Positions 26,201 through 41,200 of a stretch of DNA of 64,000 bases are shown piece after piece. Source of the stretch: Catonia carolina. Taxonomy: Eukaryota > Arthropoda > Insecta > Hemiptera > Achilidae. How positions within the stretch are numbered: position 1 is the stretch's first letter; each line of letters starts with the position of its first letter. Below the pieces are notes generated by a model. That model was not told the DNA's origin. It made no database searches and was given only the letters and a program-made list of their open reading frames with translations. The stretch lies in contig JAQMRL010000006.1 of the NCBI GenBank assembly GCA_035578175.1, forward strand, positions 58,135,001 through 58,199,000. The letters are read 5' to 3'. Made by a program: the position numbers and the translations under genes.

Positions 26201-29200
26201 AGCAAAGAGATGAAAAAATGAGACAAAAGAAAACTTATGCCCCAAAAATAAGAACTTACGGTATATGACAAAACGAGTAAAAACATTTAAACCATTCAAT
26301 GCTACAAATTTTTCATTAGAAAACTAACTGATAACAGTGTTTTTTTTTATATTAAAGCAGTGCTTCAAAAACTACAAAAAATATTTAGTTTCATTTAAAC
26401 AAAATTTGGTCAGAACAAAGTGACCACAATAACAGACTGCATTGGCTTTAGTTTTTAAAGAGACGGGTTAAAACAACACTAGAAAGCACAAATATGATGG
26501 ATGGAGGTCAAATCCAGACGGGTTAAAACAACACTAGAAAGCACAAATATGATGGATGGAGGTCAAATCCAGACCAAATCATGAATAGGTAAGAATATTT
26601 GAAAAAAAATTAGGATATCAATATAGATTCCATGAGATGAAAGCTAGGAGACAGAGATTTAAAAACTGTTTGGACAATCATGTGGAAATGTAGAAGATAA
26701 TACATATAAAACATAATACATTATACAAACACAACCTAAAAAAAAAATGAAAAGGAACTTTTTAAAAAAAAAAATCTAGTGTGAAACATTCATAAGACTA
26801 TCTCTGGCCAATGCAAACAAGAAAAACATAACCTATGTTTAATCATGAGTAAACAACGTAAAATGAAAAAACAACCTAATTTTCATCAAGAATGGATGAT
26901 AATAAATTAAAATCAACCTCCATTGCACTTGGACTTTTGTGAGAAAAATACGGAATACTCCAATTGATGTTAAACTAAACACTGTAGCAAAAAACCACGC
27001 TTGAAATTAAAGTTGTAGGTTTTTCAATTTTCTATAACTTTAACTATTTACAATTTTCCCATAAAATTCATATTAAGGCCGCAATCTTAAAAACACATGT
27101 TTTTTTATCATGAGAGCAAAGCCCATTCATTCATGAATTTAAGTAGACATGCCGTTTACCTTATTTCATACAGCACAAAAATACAGTAAATGAGGTGATT
27201 TTTAAAAAAAATTGTAAGGGCCATTTAAGAAAAAATTCACAAAAAAAGAAAAATTGCACGAATAAACTACAACTTAAGGTTTACTGAAATTGATGAAAAC
27301 GTTTGTGTCGGTTCCCATCATGGTACCTAGAGTTATTTTGTTCGTTCACAAATAGACCAATTGGTAAAAGCATGTTTCTTTGGGGTTTTGGGGACTTTAT
27401 TTTCTTTACCTATATTTCATACATGGCAAGTTTGGCACAAATTTTTTAAACTATTGGTTGAGAAATAATTATCCAGCTTATTAAAATCATTCACGATAAA
27501 AAAACGCAACACCCATCCAATCAGTTCAATTAAATTGTGATTAACAACAGATTTTAAAAACATACATAAATAAAATTTCACAATTTTTACACATAAAAAA
27601 ATGGAGAGGAATAATTTCAGTAACAAATAAAAATATATTAATTTATAATTTGATATTGAATACTTTTTAGGTAGCAAAAGTGTAAGTTCACCTACATAAG
27701 GTTATCTGTTAACAATGAGAATAAATATATAAATGATACAATCATGTCCACTAGTAAAATACCAGCATTGTGATAGGTTACAATGTAGATTAAATAAAGA
27801 AAAGTAAATCTTCTGTTCATCAGGAATTAAATTGGAAAAAGAATTGATAAAACATCAAAATAACCAGAATACAGTAACAAAAAGATTCACCATAACGTAA
27901 AATATTGAACTGCAAAATTGATTTTCCAATAAAGTTTGTAAATATATTTTATCAATTTTATAAAGCTGTTTTTTTATGTTTTTGGGTCAATGCAGACATA
28001 ATTGATTGGTTTGTGCTATACTCAAATTGATTTGCTTCAGTAAATTTTATTGTACAACTTCACAGAAATGCGGTATCATAATACTGAACCCATATATTGA
28101 ATTAATTTTAGAAATTCATGACATAGCTATCATATCGGTCTAAACAATTTTTGAAAGAAGTGAAGATTTATTGGTAAAAATGAGCAATTTAATGAACAAA
28201 ATACTACGCATGAAGGAAAGCCATTTAGTTAAATTAGCAAAAAGCCAAATGGTCGAAGGAGTGTGCTCATCCGAGTGGAAGGTGATTTCCAGAACACCCA
28301 CTACTGCAAATTCCGTGAAGTGAAGAAGACCAACGGCTTGATAAAAAAAGTTTTAAAAGAATCATTGAAAGAAAGAGATGTTGAGGAAGGCCATGATTTA
28401 AATAGAAAGAACAAACAATGAAGGACATTGACTGTTAAATGCACTAAAGAAAAAACAAACAGAAAAGTTGAAAATAGCTGGAAGACTGTTGCAAACAAAC
28501 GTAGTGTTTCAACAAACAACAAGAATCGATATCACTGAAAATTATTTAATAAATTAACTTAATTTTAAAGATCAATAAATAATTCAAACTGCATGTAACA
28601 ATTTATTAAATCACTGTAATGTACTGAGGAATTAACAAGTAAAATATTAATGAGTCAGAAATATGAGTAAGACAAGTTAACAATAAGAAACTACAATTTG
28701 AAATTTAATAAAACAATTAAGAAACAAACTAACACATAGTATGAGTAATAATAATTAAAACATGTGAGTGTGTAAGAAAAATTACTAAAAATAACACTGA
28801 AAACAAAAAAAAAATGGAACCAAATATTTGTATTATTCTGTAAGTACAATACTTATTAGGAACAATGAAAAAATTTAAAGTCTTACATTATTTTGTTCTA
28901 AATGCGAGAGTTAGGGAAACATTAAACTTTTCTAAAACATTTATAAAAAACGAATATAAAAAATTCACTACGATCTACTTCTCCTTTTATAAATTTTCTT
29001 TACGAATGATTTAAAAATTTCACAAAAAAATCAGTTCATGTTAATTAAGATTTTTAATTGAACTGACAATCTGGGCCGAGCAAGCGTTCCACATCTAAAA
29101 GAAAGAATAATAAAAACAGAACAAAAATAGTACAAATCAAAGCGTAAAAATTATTGAGCAGTATTAATAAAAAGCAATAGTTATAAAAATAGAATAATAG

Positions 29201-32200
29201 ACAAAGAAAAATTGCTGCAAAATAGTAAAAACATTCTTTTTGTTAAAATAATAATAATAATGCATAGATCACTTGAAAAGCAAAGCTATGAAGGCCATCC
29301 GGATAATAAGAACTATTTTATCAGGCTTGCCAACTACTTAACAGATTTACGAGACATCTCCAGAAAAATTTTACAGTTCTACAGTTGATGAAGAAAAGTT
29401 TAACAAACTTTCATTTTAATCATGGCAAATAACAACATTACTTGCCTTAATTCAGAAAACAAATCCTTATAATCCATCCTGCAGCTTAAAATCAATACTA
29501 TTTAATATAATAAATTTCACTAACCTTTTTTAATAATAAATAATAAATAAAAAAAATAAATAAAGGCAGCTTTAAAAGGTTAGTGAATTTACTATATAAA
29601 ATACTTGCCTTAATTTTTTTTAAATGTTGCAATAAATTTGTTCCGCAACTGTTTTTTTTAAATTGTCTAATGAAAAAATGACAGGGTTTTAAAAGCTGCG
29701 AGTATACGAGGGCCATATTTTTTAACCTCTAATATGCTATAAATACAAGATGAATGAATACATATTACTCAAAGTTACGTACACTTATGGCAACTTTTCA
29801 AAATAATCTCCATGACGATTGAGGCATTTGTCGTACCGGTGGATAAGCTTTCCAATACCATTTTCATAAAATGTCGCCAATGAATTTAAATTAGTCTTCA
29901 AGCTCCTCATTAGTTTGAAAGCACTGCCCTCCAAGCCACTTCTTCAGTTCAGGGAAAAGATGAAAGTCACTCGATGCTAAGTCAGGACTTTATAGCGGGT
30001 GATCGAAAAAGTCCCATTGAAACTGCTCAAGGAGCCATTGGATTGCACCAAAACTGTGAGGATGGGCATTGTCCGTGGATTAGAATAATTCCATAAGTCA
30101 GCATGCCTCTTCTTTTGTAGACAAATGAAACTAATGGTTCCCACAACTAAGAGAACTTATGAAAAGGATATTGGAAAGCTTGTCCACAGGTACGACAAAT
30201 GCCTTATTCATCACAGTGATTAAGTCAAAAAGTAGCCGTAAGTGTGTGTAACTTTTAGTAATAAAACATTTTTCTATATTTACTTGTCTTTTATTTATAG
30301 CCTATCAAAAGGTAGACAAAAAAACTGTCCTCATAGAAAAACTTGAGATATAGGCCTATTTACACACACACATTAACCCATAAAGTAAAAAATCAATAGG
30401 GGAAAAACAAAAATAAAATTATATACGAGTGACAGTTATTTTAAAAATGTCTTTTACGTTCCAAAAAACTAAAATAGTTATTACTAGTAGATGACCTTCT
30501 TTTGTTTCAAATATATTAAATAAATCAGAAGCATGACTACATTTTGATGACAGTAAACCCTTAGCAATCCAACAACATAAAGTAGGACTGCACTTTTGCA
30601 ACTGAAAACATTTGTAACAGTTAACAGTACAAAACAATTCAATCTTTGTTTAAACAACAATAATAGGGTTTCAAAACAAGTTGATAAAAAACCATCCAAA
30701 TTGTCAACTGAAGTGGATGAAAGTAATGTAAAACTTTTTCAAAATTAAAAGATTCTGATTGATACAGGTATTATGACTAATTACACAGATTTTTTTTTTT
30801 GTTATACGTCTTGACTGTTTTGTATGTAAATGCTAACGCAGAAGATGAAAGTTGATAGATGAAAACTGGCAGACCTGATTGGGAATTGAACCCTGAACCC
30901 CTGGCATGAAGCGATTTTCGCTCACCATAACACCAGAGGTACATAACTAGGCCAATCAAGTTATATAGATAGCATAGAATGTTGTATTTTTAAAGCCTAA
31001 TAAAAAAAATAGTTGGATAACCCTGGCTAATTTATGATTTTTAATGTTTAATGGTTTTGAGATCATTTGTCACCTTCTTCCATAAGAATAACATTATATT
31101 TATAGAATAACAACAGTTAAAACCATTAATCTTCATAGAAAAAGGTGAATAACTATTTCTTTAAAAAAAAAAATCAGATAATTTACAAAAAAGTGGAAGT
31201 CAGAACTTCAACCATGTTTTTAATGTTTTTTTTTTTAAACAAAGTACGTTCATTTACTAAGCTCTATAAAAATCTGAATTGCACATTCAAATGCGCTCAT
31301 TAAACACACCGCAAGATTTGGTTGCAACAAATTGACAACCAAAATTAGTTAGGCGGCGTGTAGTAATACAAAGATGGATAGATAACCAAGGGTTTACTGA
31401 TAATACTTTTATATTTAATGAACATAATCCACTCTTAAATTAAGACAATGTTAATATAAAAATTTTCAAATTTATTTTTGCAATTTATTTAACACTAAAT
31501 TAATTCATTCTGAACAACTTAATTTTTTTTAACTGAAAACACAAAATATTTTAATGTACTTTATTATTTGTATTATTATTGCAAGATAAAAACGATAAAA
31601 ACATTAAAAAGAAGAAAGCGTTTGCCAAGCAAGCATTTACTAATAAATGACAGTTACGCAAGACACCCTAAAAAATGGCAACAAAAATCCAATGTGTAGA
31701 ATCATTCAACTAAATTGTATACCATTAAGAAACAAAGTTTTACTTCAATAAGAAACACACAGTGCGGCTGAAAATAACGAAGGTACAGATTCAAAGGTAT
31801 AACAATACACAGAATATTTACGGAATGAATTGTGTATACTTATAAATGCTAAATACTAATCAATAACTAACCATCACATTAAGAAATCACCAAAACTTAA
31901 AATCGAGAATTTGTGTTTGTTTAGGGTCGTAGTTACCAAGAAAATATTTTGAAAAATTTTACGAGGGCGAATCAAATATAAACGGTAATTTTTAAAATTA
32001 TATTTATTGAATAACATTATACTTAATGTAATTAAGGTAATTTTTAAAATTATATTTATTGAATAACATTATACAAAAACTATGCCTTCAACATTTTTCA
32101 ATATAGTCTCCTGCATTATCTACACACTTCTGCCACCGATTTGGAAGCTTGAATATTGCCTGTTCATAAAAAGATTGAGGGAGAGTTGTCAACCAATCGC

Positions 32201-35200
32201 GCACGTGCTTCTCGACATCTTCATTGCTTTCAAATCGTTTTCCTCCAAATGATTATTTCAGAGGCGCAAACAAAAAGTAGTCACAAGGGGACAAGTCTGG
32301 ACTGTAAGGAGGGTGTTCCGAGAGTTTCCCAGCCCATTTCTTCCAATTTATCCCTTTTCAACAATGCGGTGTGAGGCCTTGCGTTGTCATGGAGAAGGAT
32401 GACATCTCTAATGGGCACACCTCGTCTTTTGTTTCGGTAACTGGTTTTTGCCGACTGTAGCACCTGGCAGTAGTAAGCCGCATTCACTGTTCGTTGATCG
32501 TGAAGAAAATCAATGAGTAGAACTCCCCTTGAGTCAAAAAAAATTGTTGCAAGAACTTTTCTGGCTGAGAGACGAGTTTTGGCTTTCACTGGGCAGCCTT
32601 CATCCTTCCTTTGCCACTCCTTACTTGCCATTTTCGATTCGGGAGTGTAATGGTGGACCCACATCTGTGCCTCAAAAAATCTTCACCTCCTTCTTGAAAT
32701 CAATGCAGAAGTCTCCCGGCGATCTCCAACCTGACCTGTTTTTGATTTCCGGACAGCAACCTCGGAACCCATCGAGCACTAATCTTTCTGAGGCCAAGGT
32801 GGTCTGTGATTGCAGACTGAACACTCCCGTAGCTGATACCAATTTCTGACAACATTCCTTGAACAGTTAACCGGCGATCACCTTCAATAAGCTCTCGAAC
32901 GGCACTAATGTTGTCATCTGTGAGACTTGACCTTGGGCGTCGACGGTGACTTTTGTTTTCAACACGTTCTCGCCCACCCCTAAATTCTCTGGTATACACT
33001 CGATTCTTAGACAGAGTAGTGTCCCCAAACTGTGCCTGCAAACGAGTAAAAATTTCCGAAGGCTTAACACGTTCATTTGCTAAAAATTTTATGACGATTC
33101 GTTGCGCTACAGATGGATATACCTCTCGCTCGGTCATGGCTGTACTGACGGCAGAACACAACAATGCTGCGAAGTAAGCTGTTCCCCCCACTCCTATTAA
33201 ACAAAACAACAACTGCTCACCGCCACATCTGGTCCGAATGTGTTTGGTACAGTCAACAGCAAAATTACCGTTTATATTTGATTCGCCCTCGTACTTCTAA
33301 AAGAAAATACAATAAATTATTTCAGGAATTGTACACCTAAGTTTGCAGGGGTAATGTTTAGTTCTCTATAGATTATAGTAATAGTTTACGTTAACACAAA
33401 AAGTCGAACGAGAAAGATGGAGATAGCATTTAGATTGTTCTTACTTTCTTTCCAGATCACTTTCAGTTCCAATTAGTCTAGATGAATGAGATAGTGCTAT
33501 ACATAAAATTAAATTTGTATCTTGATCAGATCAAATTCTAATCTAGTACAGTACTCAAATCAGACCGCTCGTATGTGACTGAGATATTAGCAAAGAAGGG
33601 TTATAAAAGTAGAGAAAAGGGAACGAAATTTCAAAGGAAGATCCTGGGATCCAAAATGATGAAGACAAATGAGTTCATGTATGCTTAGAGATTAGATGAA
33701 ATCTGTAAATAAAATTGGATTACCAACTCATACACTCTAACCCTTGGTCATAAGGGAATTTAATTTTGTTAATTAATAAAATAACAAATTAATTACCTAT
33801 TTTTTATAATGTATTACAAAACTAAAAAAAAGTGCACAAAAGTCCTTATTTAAGAATAGCCGAAATCTGAAATTATTTTAAAAACTATAAAAGTCAGTAC
33901 CTTACCACTATCAAAAATAAATTAGAAACAAATTATTAAAATTTTATTTTAAAATATTTTTTAATCATAGTACCTAAAACATAAATAAGTAATTTACATA
34001 TGAAATAAGATTATTATAGACTCCCAATAAATTAAATAATATACATTTGTAATACCATAATAGTGATTAAAATAAAAAAATTAAATTTTAAACCTATACA
34101 AAGGAATAACTTTGTACAAGTCAGCATATATTAAATAGAGCGTTGAATAGTTATATAATTAGTTTTGGCAACTAGCAAATGATGTTCGTAAATAACTTTA
34201 TCAGATATACAAAAAAAAAGAACAACAAATACTTATAGTAACTAATTATCATGTCAAACAGAACTAAATAAATTATCAGAAACTTTTGCAAAAATAATAC
34301 TGAACTCTTTAAAACTAAAACAAAATCATAAAATATATAAAATTTTCAAATGTACAAACAACAAATAAAAAGAAAAACAAACCTTTCTGGAACTTGCTGA
34401 TCCCCACTGACTGCTTTATCTGCTGAATTCTGTAAAGGCAAAAAGTAACATAATAAGAAATTTATTATGCTTTGATTTGTTACACAAAACTATTTCAGTT
34501 AATAGTTTCTTACAAAAAAGCGTATCCATTACTACAAGCGACAGTAATAATTAATTATCACTTACAATGAACAAAAATGACAAATTTGTTGTGTAGTCTA
34601 CTGTAAATGAATATTTTTAACCACTATCTATAAATTTAAACCTCATCATTATTTGTTTTGAATGATACAAAAATGTCCCAAGGTTTAATACCCTTTCTCA
34701 TTTTCTTTACACAATTTTCGCAGGAGACATTCTGTTGTTGTTTAGGTCAACAGCCGACAGGCTGGTTTGAACCTCTAGAGGTTTTACTAAGTAAAAACGA
34801 GAAGTTAGGTGGTTTACCATTGCCTTCCTCACTCAGTTAAAAGAGTATGCTTATCAGCATGCCAGGCCCTCCAAAAAGCACTCACTTCCACCCTGCAAAT
34901 GAGACCTTCACTTTATTCACCACAGGGTCTGGCTGCATAGTGAAATTCATTACTCTCAGAGGAGATAACTCTGACTAGTGTCTTTTACACCTCTACCTCT
35001 TCTGTTCTTAAATAGTTCAGTCATATAAGTGGCTGACTATGTGATAAGAAACAGAACTATTTTTTTTAGCCCTGGATCAAACAGATAGAGTGCAATTAAA
35101 ACAACACTCCACCTGCCCGTTTTGGGCATGAGACATTCTGATCTACAATTTTATTCTAATTAATTTTTTATTCTGATGAGACATTCTCCTTGAACTGCTA

Positions 35201-38200
35201 CCTACTTTCGCTGATAACATTTACTATTCTGTACAGTTTCGCAAACATGAATAGTGCTTTCTTAACCCTTCCACATTACTCAAGTTTAACTTTGTTGCAG
35301 CTTAACAAGTGGAAAATTAAAGTTAATTCTAATAAATCTTCAAACATTGTTTTCAAAAAAGAAATATTTATACTTTGAAGTTTTAATTTCCAATCACACA
35401 TAATTGAAGGGGTCGGCAAAAGAAAGTGTTAACCCACAAAATTCCAGCATGTTTTTTTTTTAAATATTCTGTAAAAATGAAATGGACAGCATGTTTTAAA
35501 CAGGATGCTGTATTTACGATCATAAGAACTTAGATTAACAGAAAAAACAAATGTTTAACAAAATTTCAAAAACATGATTTGTAGAGTTCAGTAAACTTTT
35601 AAAATGACATTGTGTAAAATTATGTTGATGTGGATTAGCACTGTCTTCTCCCGACCCTTTCAATATTTATAACAACTACACCAAATTCACCATGAGAAAG
35701 ACTAAAGACATCATTTCTACAGAAGGGGATCAAATGAAAATTTTTACTTGACCATACAATTTAACTGTTAATAATACCCTAGAGCATGTAGAAACAGTGA
35801 AGTTCCCAGGAGTATAACTAAACAGATATTTGTCTTGGGGTTTCTATACCGATCAAGTTTGTAGTAAAATATCACCTGGGGAATTTGCATTAAAACAAAT
35901 GGCCAGATTAAATGATATAAAAAAATACTAATGACAACTTGTTGTTGTTTAGGTCAACAGCCGAAAGGCTGGTTTGAACCTCTAGAGGTTTTACTAAGTA
36001 AAACGACGAGTGAGGTGGTTTACCATTGCCTTCCTCACTGAGTGGAAAAGTATGCTTATCAGCATGCTGGGCCCTCTGAAAAGCACATATTTTCCACTCT
36101 GTAAATGACAACTTCACTTCATTCACCACAGGGTCTGGCTGTATAATGAAACCCATCACTTTCAGAGGAGATAACTCTGATTAGTGTATTTTACACCTCT
36201 ACCTATTCTGTTCTTAAATGATTCAGTCATTTAATTGGCTGACCATGTAATAAGAAACAGAACTATTTATTTTAGCGCTGCAACTAACAGATTGAGTGTA
36301 AATAAATTTGACACTCCACCTGTCTGTTATGGGCAAAATCACAACTTATCATGGTCTAATTCTATCTTATTTTCATTATGGTTTGCCCATACCAGGCAGG
36401 TAGAGTTTCAAATTATTTGCACCCGATCAAGTAGTTGTTCCAGGGCTACAAAAAATAGTTCTGTTTCTTATCACATGAAAAGCCAATTAAATGACTGAGT
36501 TATTTAAGAGGTTGAGGTGTAAAAAAAACACTGGTCAGAGTTATCCCCTCTGAGAGTAATGAATTTCATTACACAGTCAAACCTTGCGGTGAATGAACTG
36601 AAGGTATCATTTGCACGGTGGTAAGTACAGTTCAGCCGTTCTTAGTTTGCTCCTACTGTCAACAAACCAAAGCCACCTACTACAGGGTGCACGCTAGAGT
36701 CTACGACTTTACGGATCTCGTATTCCTATTAAGTTAACTATTTTTTAAATTATAAGTACTTACAGTACTAAAAATATCAGTCATAATATGATGTAGGCCT
36801 AACAATTTCATTTATAAAAATACTTTTAAAAGTATTTTCTATTTAAATACTTTTGAAAGTATTTTGTTGTTACTTTTTAATCAGCATGTACACATTTTGA
36901 TATAATGCGCATGCTCAGTGATGTCATTATTTGTTTACATTAGGAGCAAACTAAGAGAGGCTGGACTATAGACGCTTTTCAGGAGCCTAGCATTGATAAG
37001 CATACTTTTTCACTCACTGAGAAAGGTAAGCGTAAACCACCTTACTCCTCGTTTTACTTAGTAAAGCCTCTATAGAGGTTCAAACCAGCCTTTTGGCTGA
37101 AGACCTAAACAACAAGGTGTTATAGATACTCTTAAATAAATGTTAGGTACCAATCTAAACAGGTAATAAACAATTAAAACCCATATAAACAACAACTGTA
37201 TCATAGCAGATGCAATGGATATAAAAAACTATCAGTTAGAACCAGAAAATCAGTCTGTTCAAGCTCATGGAAACTGAATTTCCCTACACAATAAAAATTG
37301 CATAAATCAAATTAAAAAAGAATAAATCATTTTTCCATGAAATTTAAATTGTGATATGCAGGACTGAATCAGACATCAAATGCAAATGTCAAAGATTTTT
37401 ATTTTCACACAAATCAAAGTTAAATAAGAAGTACTCTTATTATAAGAAGAAATTGAACAAACGTATCCTACATTCATATAAAAAAATTAAGGTTTTACAG
37501 GAAATATACAATCAATGCTTGATTCAACGTACTTTCAATTAAACAGACTAGCCTCCTAAATAAATAAAACGGTTTAAAAATTTTTTAAATCTCTCTTCTT
37601 CTTTTAGTGCGCTATCCGTTTCGGATGTTGGCGACCAGCATGGCAATTTTCACTTTGCTGACAGCAATACGGAAAAGTTCAGCAGATGTCTTTCCGGTCC
37701 ATTCCCTGAGGTTGTGTAGCCAGGATATTCTTCTTCTTCCTGGTCCTCTCCTTCCATCTATTTTCCCTTGCACAATGAGCTGTATCAAAGAGTATCTGGA
37801 CTCATTCCGCATGACGTGTCCCAAATACTGAAGTTTACGGATCTTAATGGTGTTCAATAATTCTCTGGATTTCTTCATCCGTCTCAGAGCTTCTTCATTT
37901 GTTACATGCTCTGTCCATGATATTTTAAGCATTCTCTGGTACAACCACAATTCAAAGGCTTCTATACATTTAATCATACTCTTGTTCAATGTCCATGCCT
38001 CTGCTCCATACAGCAAAATCGAGAAGATGTAGCACCTCAAAAGTCTGATTTTCGTTTCAATGGTAAGATCATGGCTCCTGAAAACTCTGTCCATTTTATT
38101 GAAAGCAGCTGTTGCCCTTGCTATGCGATATTTAATCTCCTGTGCCATGTCCCAATTTTCATTTATCATTGTTCCCAGGTACATTGTGTGTTTCACAAGT

Positions 38201-41200
38201 TCTAATTGCTGGTTATTGACCTTGCTTGGTTTAAAAATCTAAGGAATGTTAATTTTTGTGAAGAAATCTTACCAAAAACAGTTTTTGATATTCGTAACTA
38301 ATAATATATACCAGATGGATATTTTTTGAAATGTTGGCATCACTGTTATCAATGTAAACATCAGCAGTTGGAGTTGCTATGAAAACTAGAGACTGATAGA
38401 AGTGTGTTAAGTTTGTGCGAAGAGTATGAAGTAAAAAAAAAACTTTCAGATATTCGTAAACCAAAAGAAAAGCTCGTTACATTTTTATTAAATGTAAGTA
38501 TTGGAAATAAGATTTGGATAATGAACTTTAAACTAAAGATTAATGGTAATGAATTTAAATTTAGTATATGAAAGAGGGACCAATACAGATTTGTATGATT
38601 GCATTTTCAAAAAAAATGGCTTATGCAACAATGTTCATGAGGAATTAAATATCCGAGAAGTAAAAATGCAAAGCGCAGCAAAAAAATTTATTTTTTCCCG
38701 TAAGGTAAGTTCTTCCTAAAAGTTACTGTTTTTTTAAGTTATAATAAGAATACAGCTATAAGTAAATTCAATGTTTACTTTAACATATAATAGAAACATA
38801 AGTGACCGATTGTATTACAACTGAATGACTTGCAATTTAATGGACTTTCACAACAACGAACATCGGTATCCCCCCCAATTAGTCCGTTAAATCAAGCATT
38901 GACTGTACAAGAAAATTATTTTACATCATTTAATTATGACTAATTCATTATAAATTTGGGCATTAATTTTGTTATTAATTTAATTAACAAATAAAATACA
39001 CAATAATTTACCTCTCGGCTAGAAGTATTTCCATTGACGTGTCCATTTTCAAAGGTAGTTTTGGTACTTGTTGATTCGGGCACTTTTAAGAATTTTTCCA
39101 GTTCGTCATTTTCATTTGCAATATCAAAGTCTTCATAGTCCTTTAAATAATTCAAAAAGCAATATGTTTAACAGTATTTAATTAGTTACAAATAAACACT
39201 GCCCATAACAGACAGATGGAGTGGTGTTTAATTAATTGCTCTTGATCTGCTGGTTCCGGGGCTACAAAAAATGGTTGTTTCTTATCACATAGTCAGCCAA
39301 TTATATGACTGAACTATTTAACCCATTGGCATGTAATGACGGCGAAACACCATCCATCATATTTGTGCCGTTGTATACAATGACGGCGATTCAACGTCCT
39401 CGTACTTTATTTAGTCCTGTCTACGTAGTTTTTAAAAAATTCTTGATGTAGCAGCACTAACGAAAACTAAATAATTTATGCTTCATTTACATAATATATC
39501 TACCAATATTTTTTTTTTTTTTTTTGTTTAACATCCGACTGTTCAGCAATTACTGCTAATGCAGACGGTGAAGGATGAAATGATTTTTTGTAACGTATGA
39601 AAATATGCCGTGCCTGAATGGGATTCGAACCCAAGACCGCATGATGAGAGGCGAGCACGTTACCAACTGCGCCAATGCGGCCGGCCAATATCTACCAATA
39701 GAGTGCGTACAAGCGTTCAGTTATAATTTTGTGATCGAAATAACCTATACCATGTGTTGAAAAATGGCGTTTGTTTACGTTCTGTAAATGCGTGTTTGTT
39801 AAAAAATTTTAAGTTATTTATCGTATTTTTTTGGTGTTTTATATCAAGTTATAATAATCAATATTATTAATTCAATAATTTTTAACTATTAAATAAATTC
39901 TCTGCATGCTAAAATATTAATTTCATTACCGACAGGATATTGATGCGTAAATAAGTGAAAACGGCAATGACCAGTGATTAGAAAATAGGGCATAACTTTT
40001 CTTTATATGAACCAATTTTTAAAAATTTTAAATAGTTTTGTAGAAAAAAAATTCTCTAGATGGGCATTATATAATTTTTTATAGAAAATTATAAATTTCC
40101 AAGTTGTTGTTGTTTAGGTCAACAACCGAAAGGCTGGTTTGAACCTGTAGAGGTTTTACTAAGTAAAACGAGGAGTGAGGTGGTTTACCATTGCCTTCCT
40201 CACTGAGTGGAAAAGTACGCTTAACAGCATGCCGGGCCCTCTGAAAAGCACATATTTTCCACTCTGCAAATGACACCTTCACTTCATTCACCACAGGGTC
40301 TGGCTGTATAGTGAAATTCATTACTTTCAGAGAAGATAACTCTGACTAGTGTCTTTGACACCTCTACCTCTTCTGTTCTTAAATGATTCAGTCATTTGAT
40401 TGGCTGACCATGTGATAAGAAACAGAACTATTTATTTTAGCCCTGCAACAAACAGATTGAGTGTAAATAATTTGACACTCCACCTGTCTGTTATGGGCAG
40501 ATTTCCAAGTTACAATTTAAAAAAAAAAAAAAAAAACTTTAAAAAATTTCATTTACAAGAAAAAAATTATTTACAAATTTGCAGAAAAAAAAATATTTTG
40601 AAGACAATAAAAGTAATTCTTTGGTCTAAATGTTTACTAAATTCTTAAAAAATGAAAAAATTAAGAGCATTGGTTTAAAAGAAAAAAAGTTATTGTCTAT
40701 TTACAATATAGTGTCATTTTATGCAAAATTAAATCCAACTATAAGGCCACAAACAGTACAAAACAATTCGTAGGTCAATCGGTTAAGAACAGAAGAGGTA
40801 GAGGTGTAAAATAAACTAGTCAGAGTTATCTCCTCTGAGTTACGACTTTCATTGTATAGCCAAACTGGTGAATGAAGTGAAGGTATAATTTGCAGGGTAG
40901 AAAGTAGATGCTTTTCAGAGGGCCTGGTATTGATAAGCATACTTTTTCACTCAGTGAAGAAGGCAATAGTAAACCACCTCACTCCTCATTTTACTTAGTA
41001 AAAACTCTTAGATGTTCAACCAGCCTTTCGGCTAATAAAAAAACAGCAACACAGTAAATATTAATTATTGTACAATATTATATTCTATTTTCTTGAAATA
41101 TCTGTATTTTTGCTTACACATACTAATAAACAGTCATAAAAAATAGTGAATAATTATTTTTACAATTTTTAAACCCTAAAAGTATATTTAAGCTTGTTAT

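Larger units (their letters stand above)
39322..40782. mobile_element. PiggyBac-like TTAA insertion carrying two SINEs
   Basis: It is flanked by TTAA at 39318-39321 and 40783-40786. Its ends (cccattggc.. and the inverse of ccgattgacc) are imperfect inverted repeats of piggyBac type. A motif aatgacggcga is repeated near the left end. The interior holds a family M SINE (39508-39687) and a family N copy (40106-40500). No transposase ORF remains. Confidence 0.6.
39200..41057 (+). repeat. AAC-tailed retroposon (family N), copy 4, split by a TTAA element
   Basis: The 5' half (39200-39321) ends in TTAA. The 3' half (40783-41057) starts at TTAA and continues the family consensus (ttaagaacagaagaggtag) exactly. 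Sh3beta exon 3 lies just below the 5' half. Confidence 0.75.

Noticed and set aside
35160..35185. ctgatgag sequence as another hammerhead
   Set aside because: No GAAA with flanking stems II and III follows at the required distance.
35908..36498. 80-90-codon frames recurring at 35.9, 36.2, 40.1, 40.4 and 46.6 kb
   Set aside because: They repeat because they lie inside copies of the AAC-tailed retroposon; both strands are open by chance and the frames are not conserved between copies.
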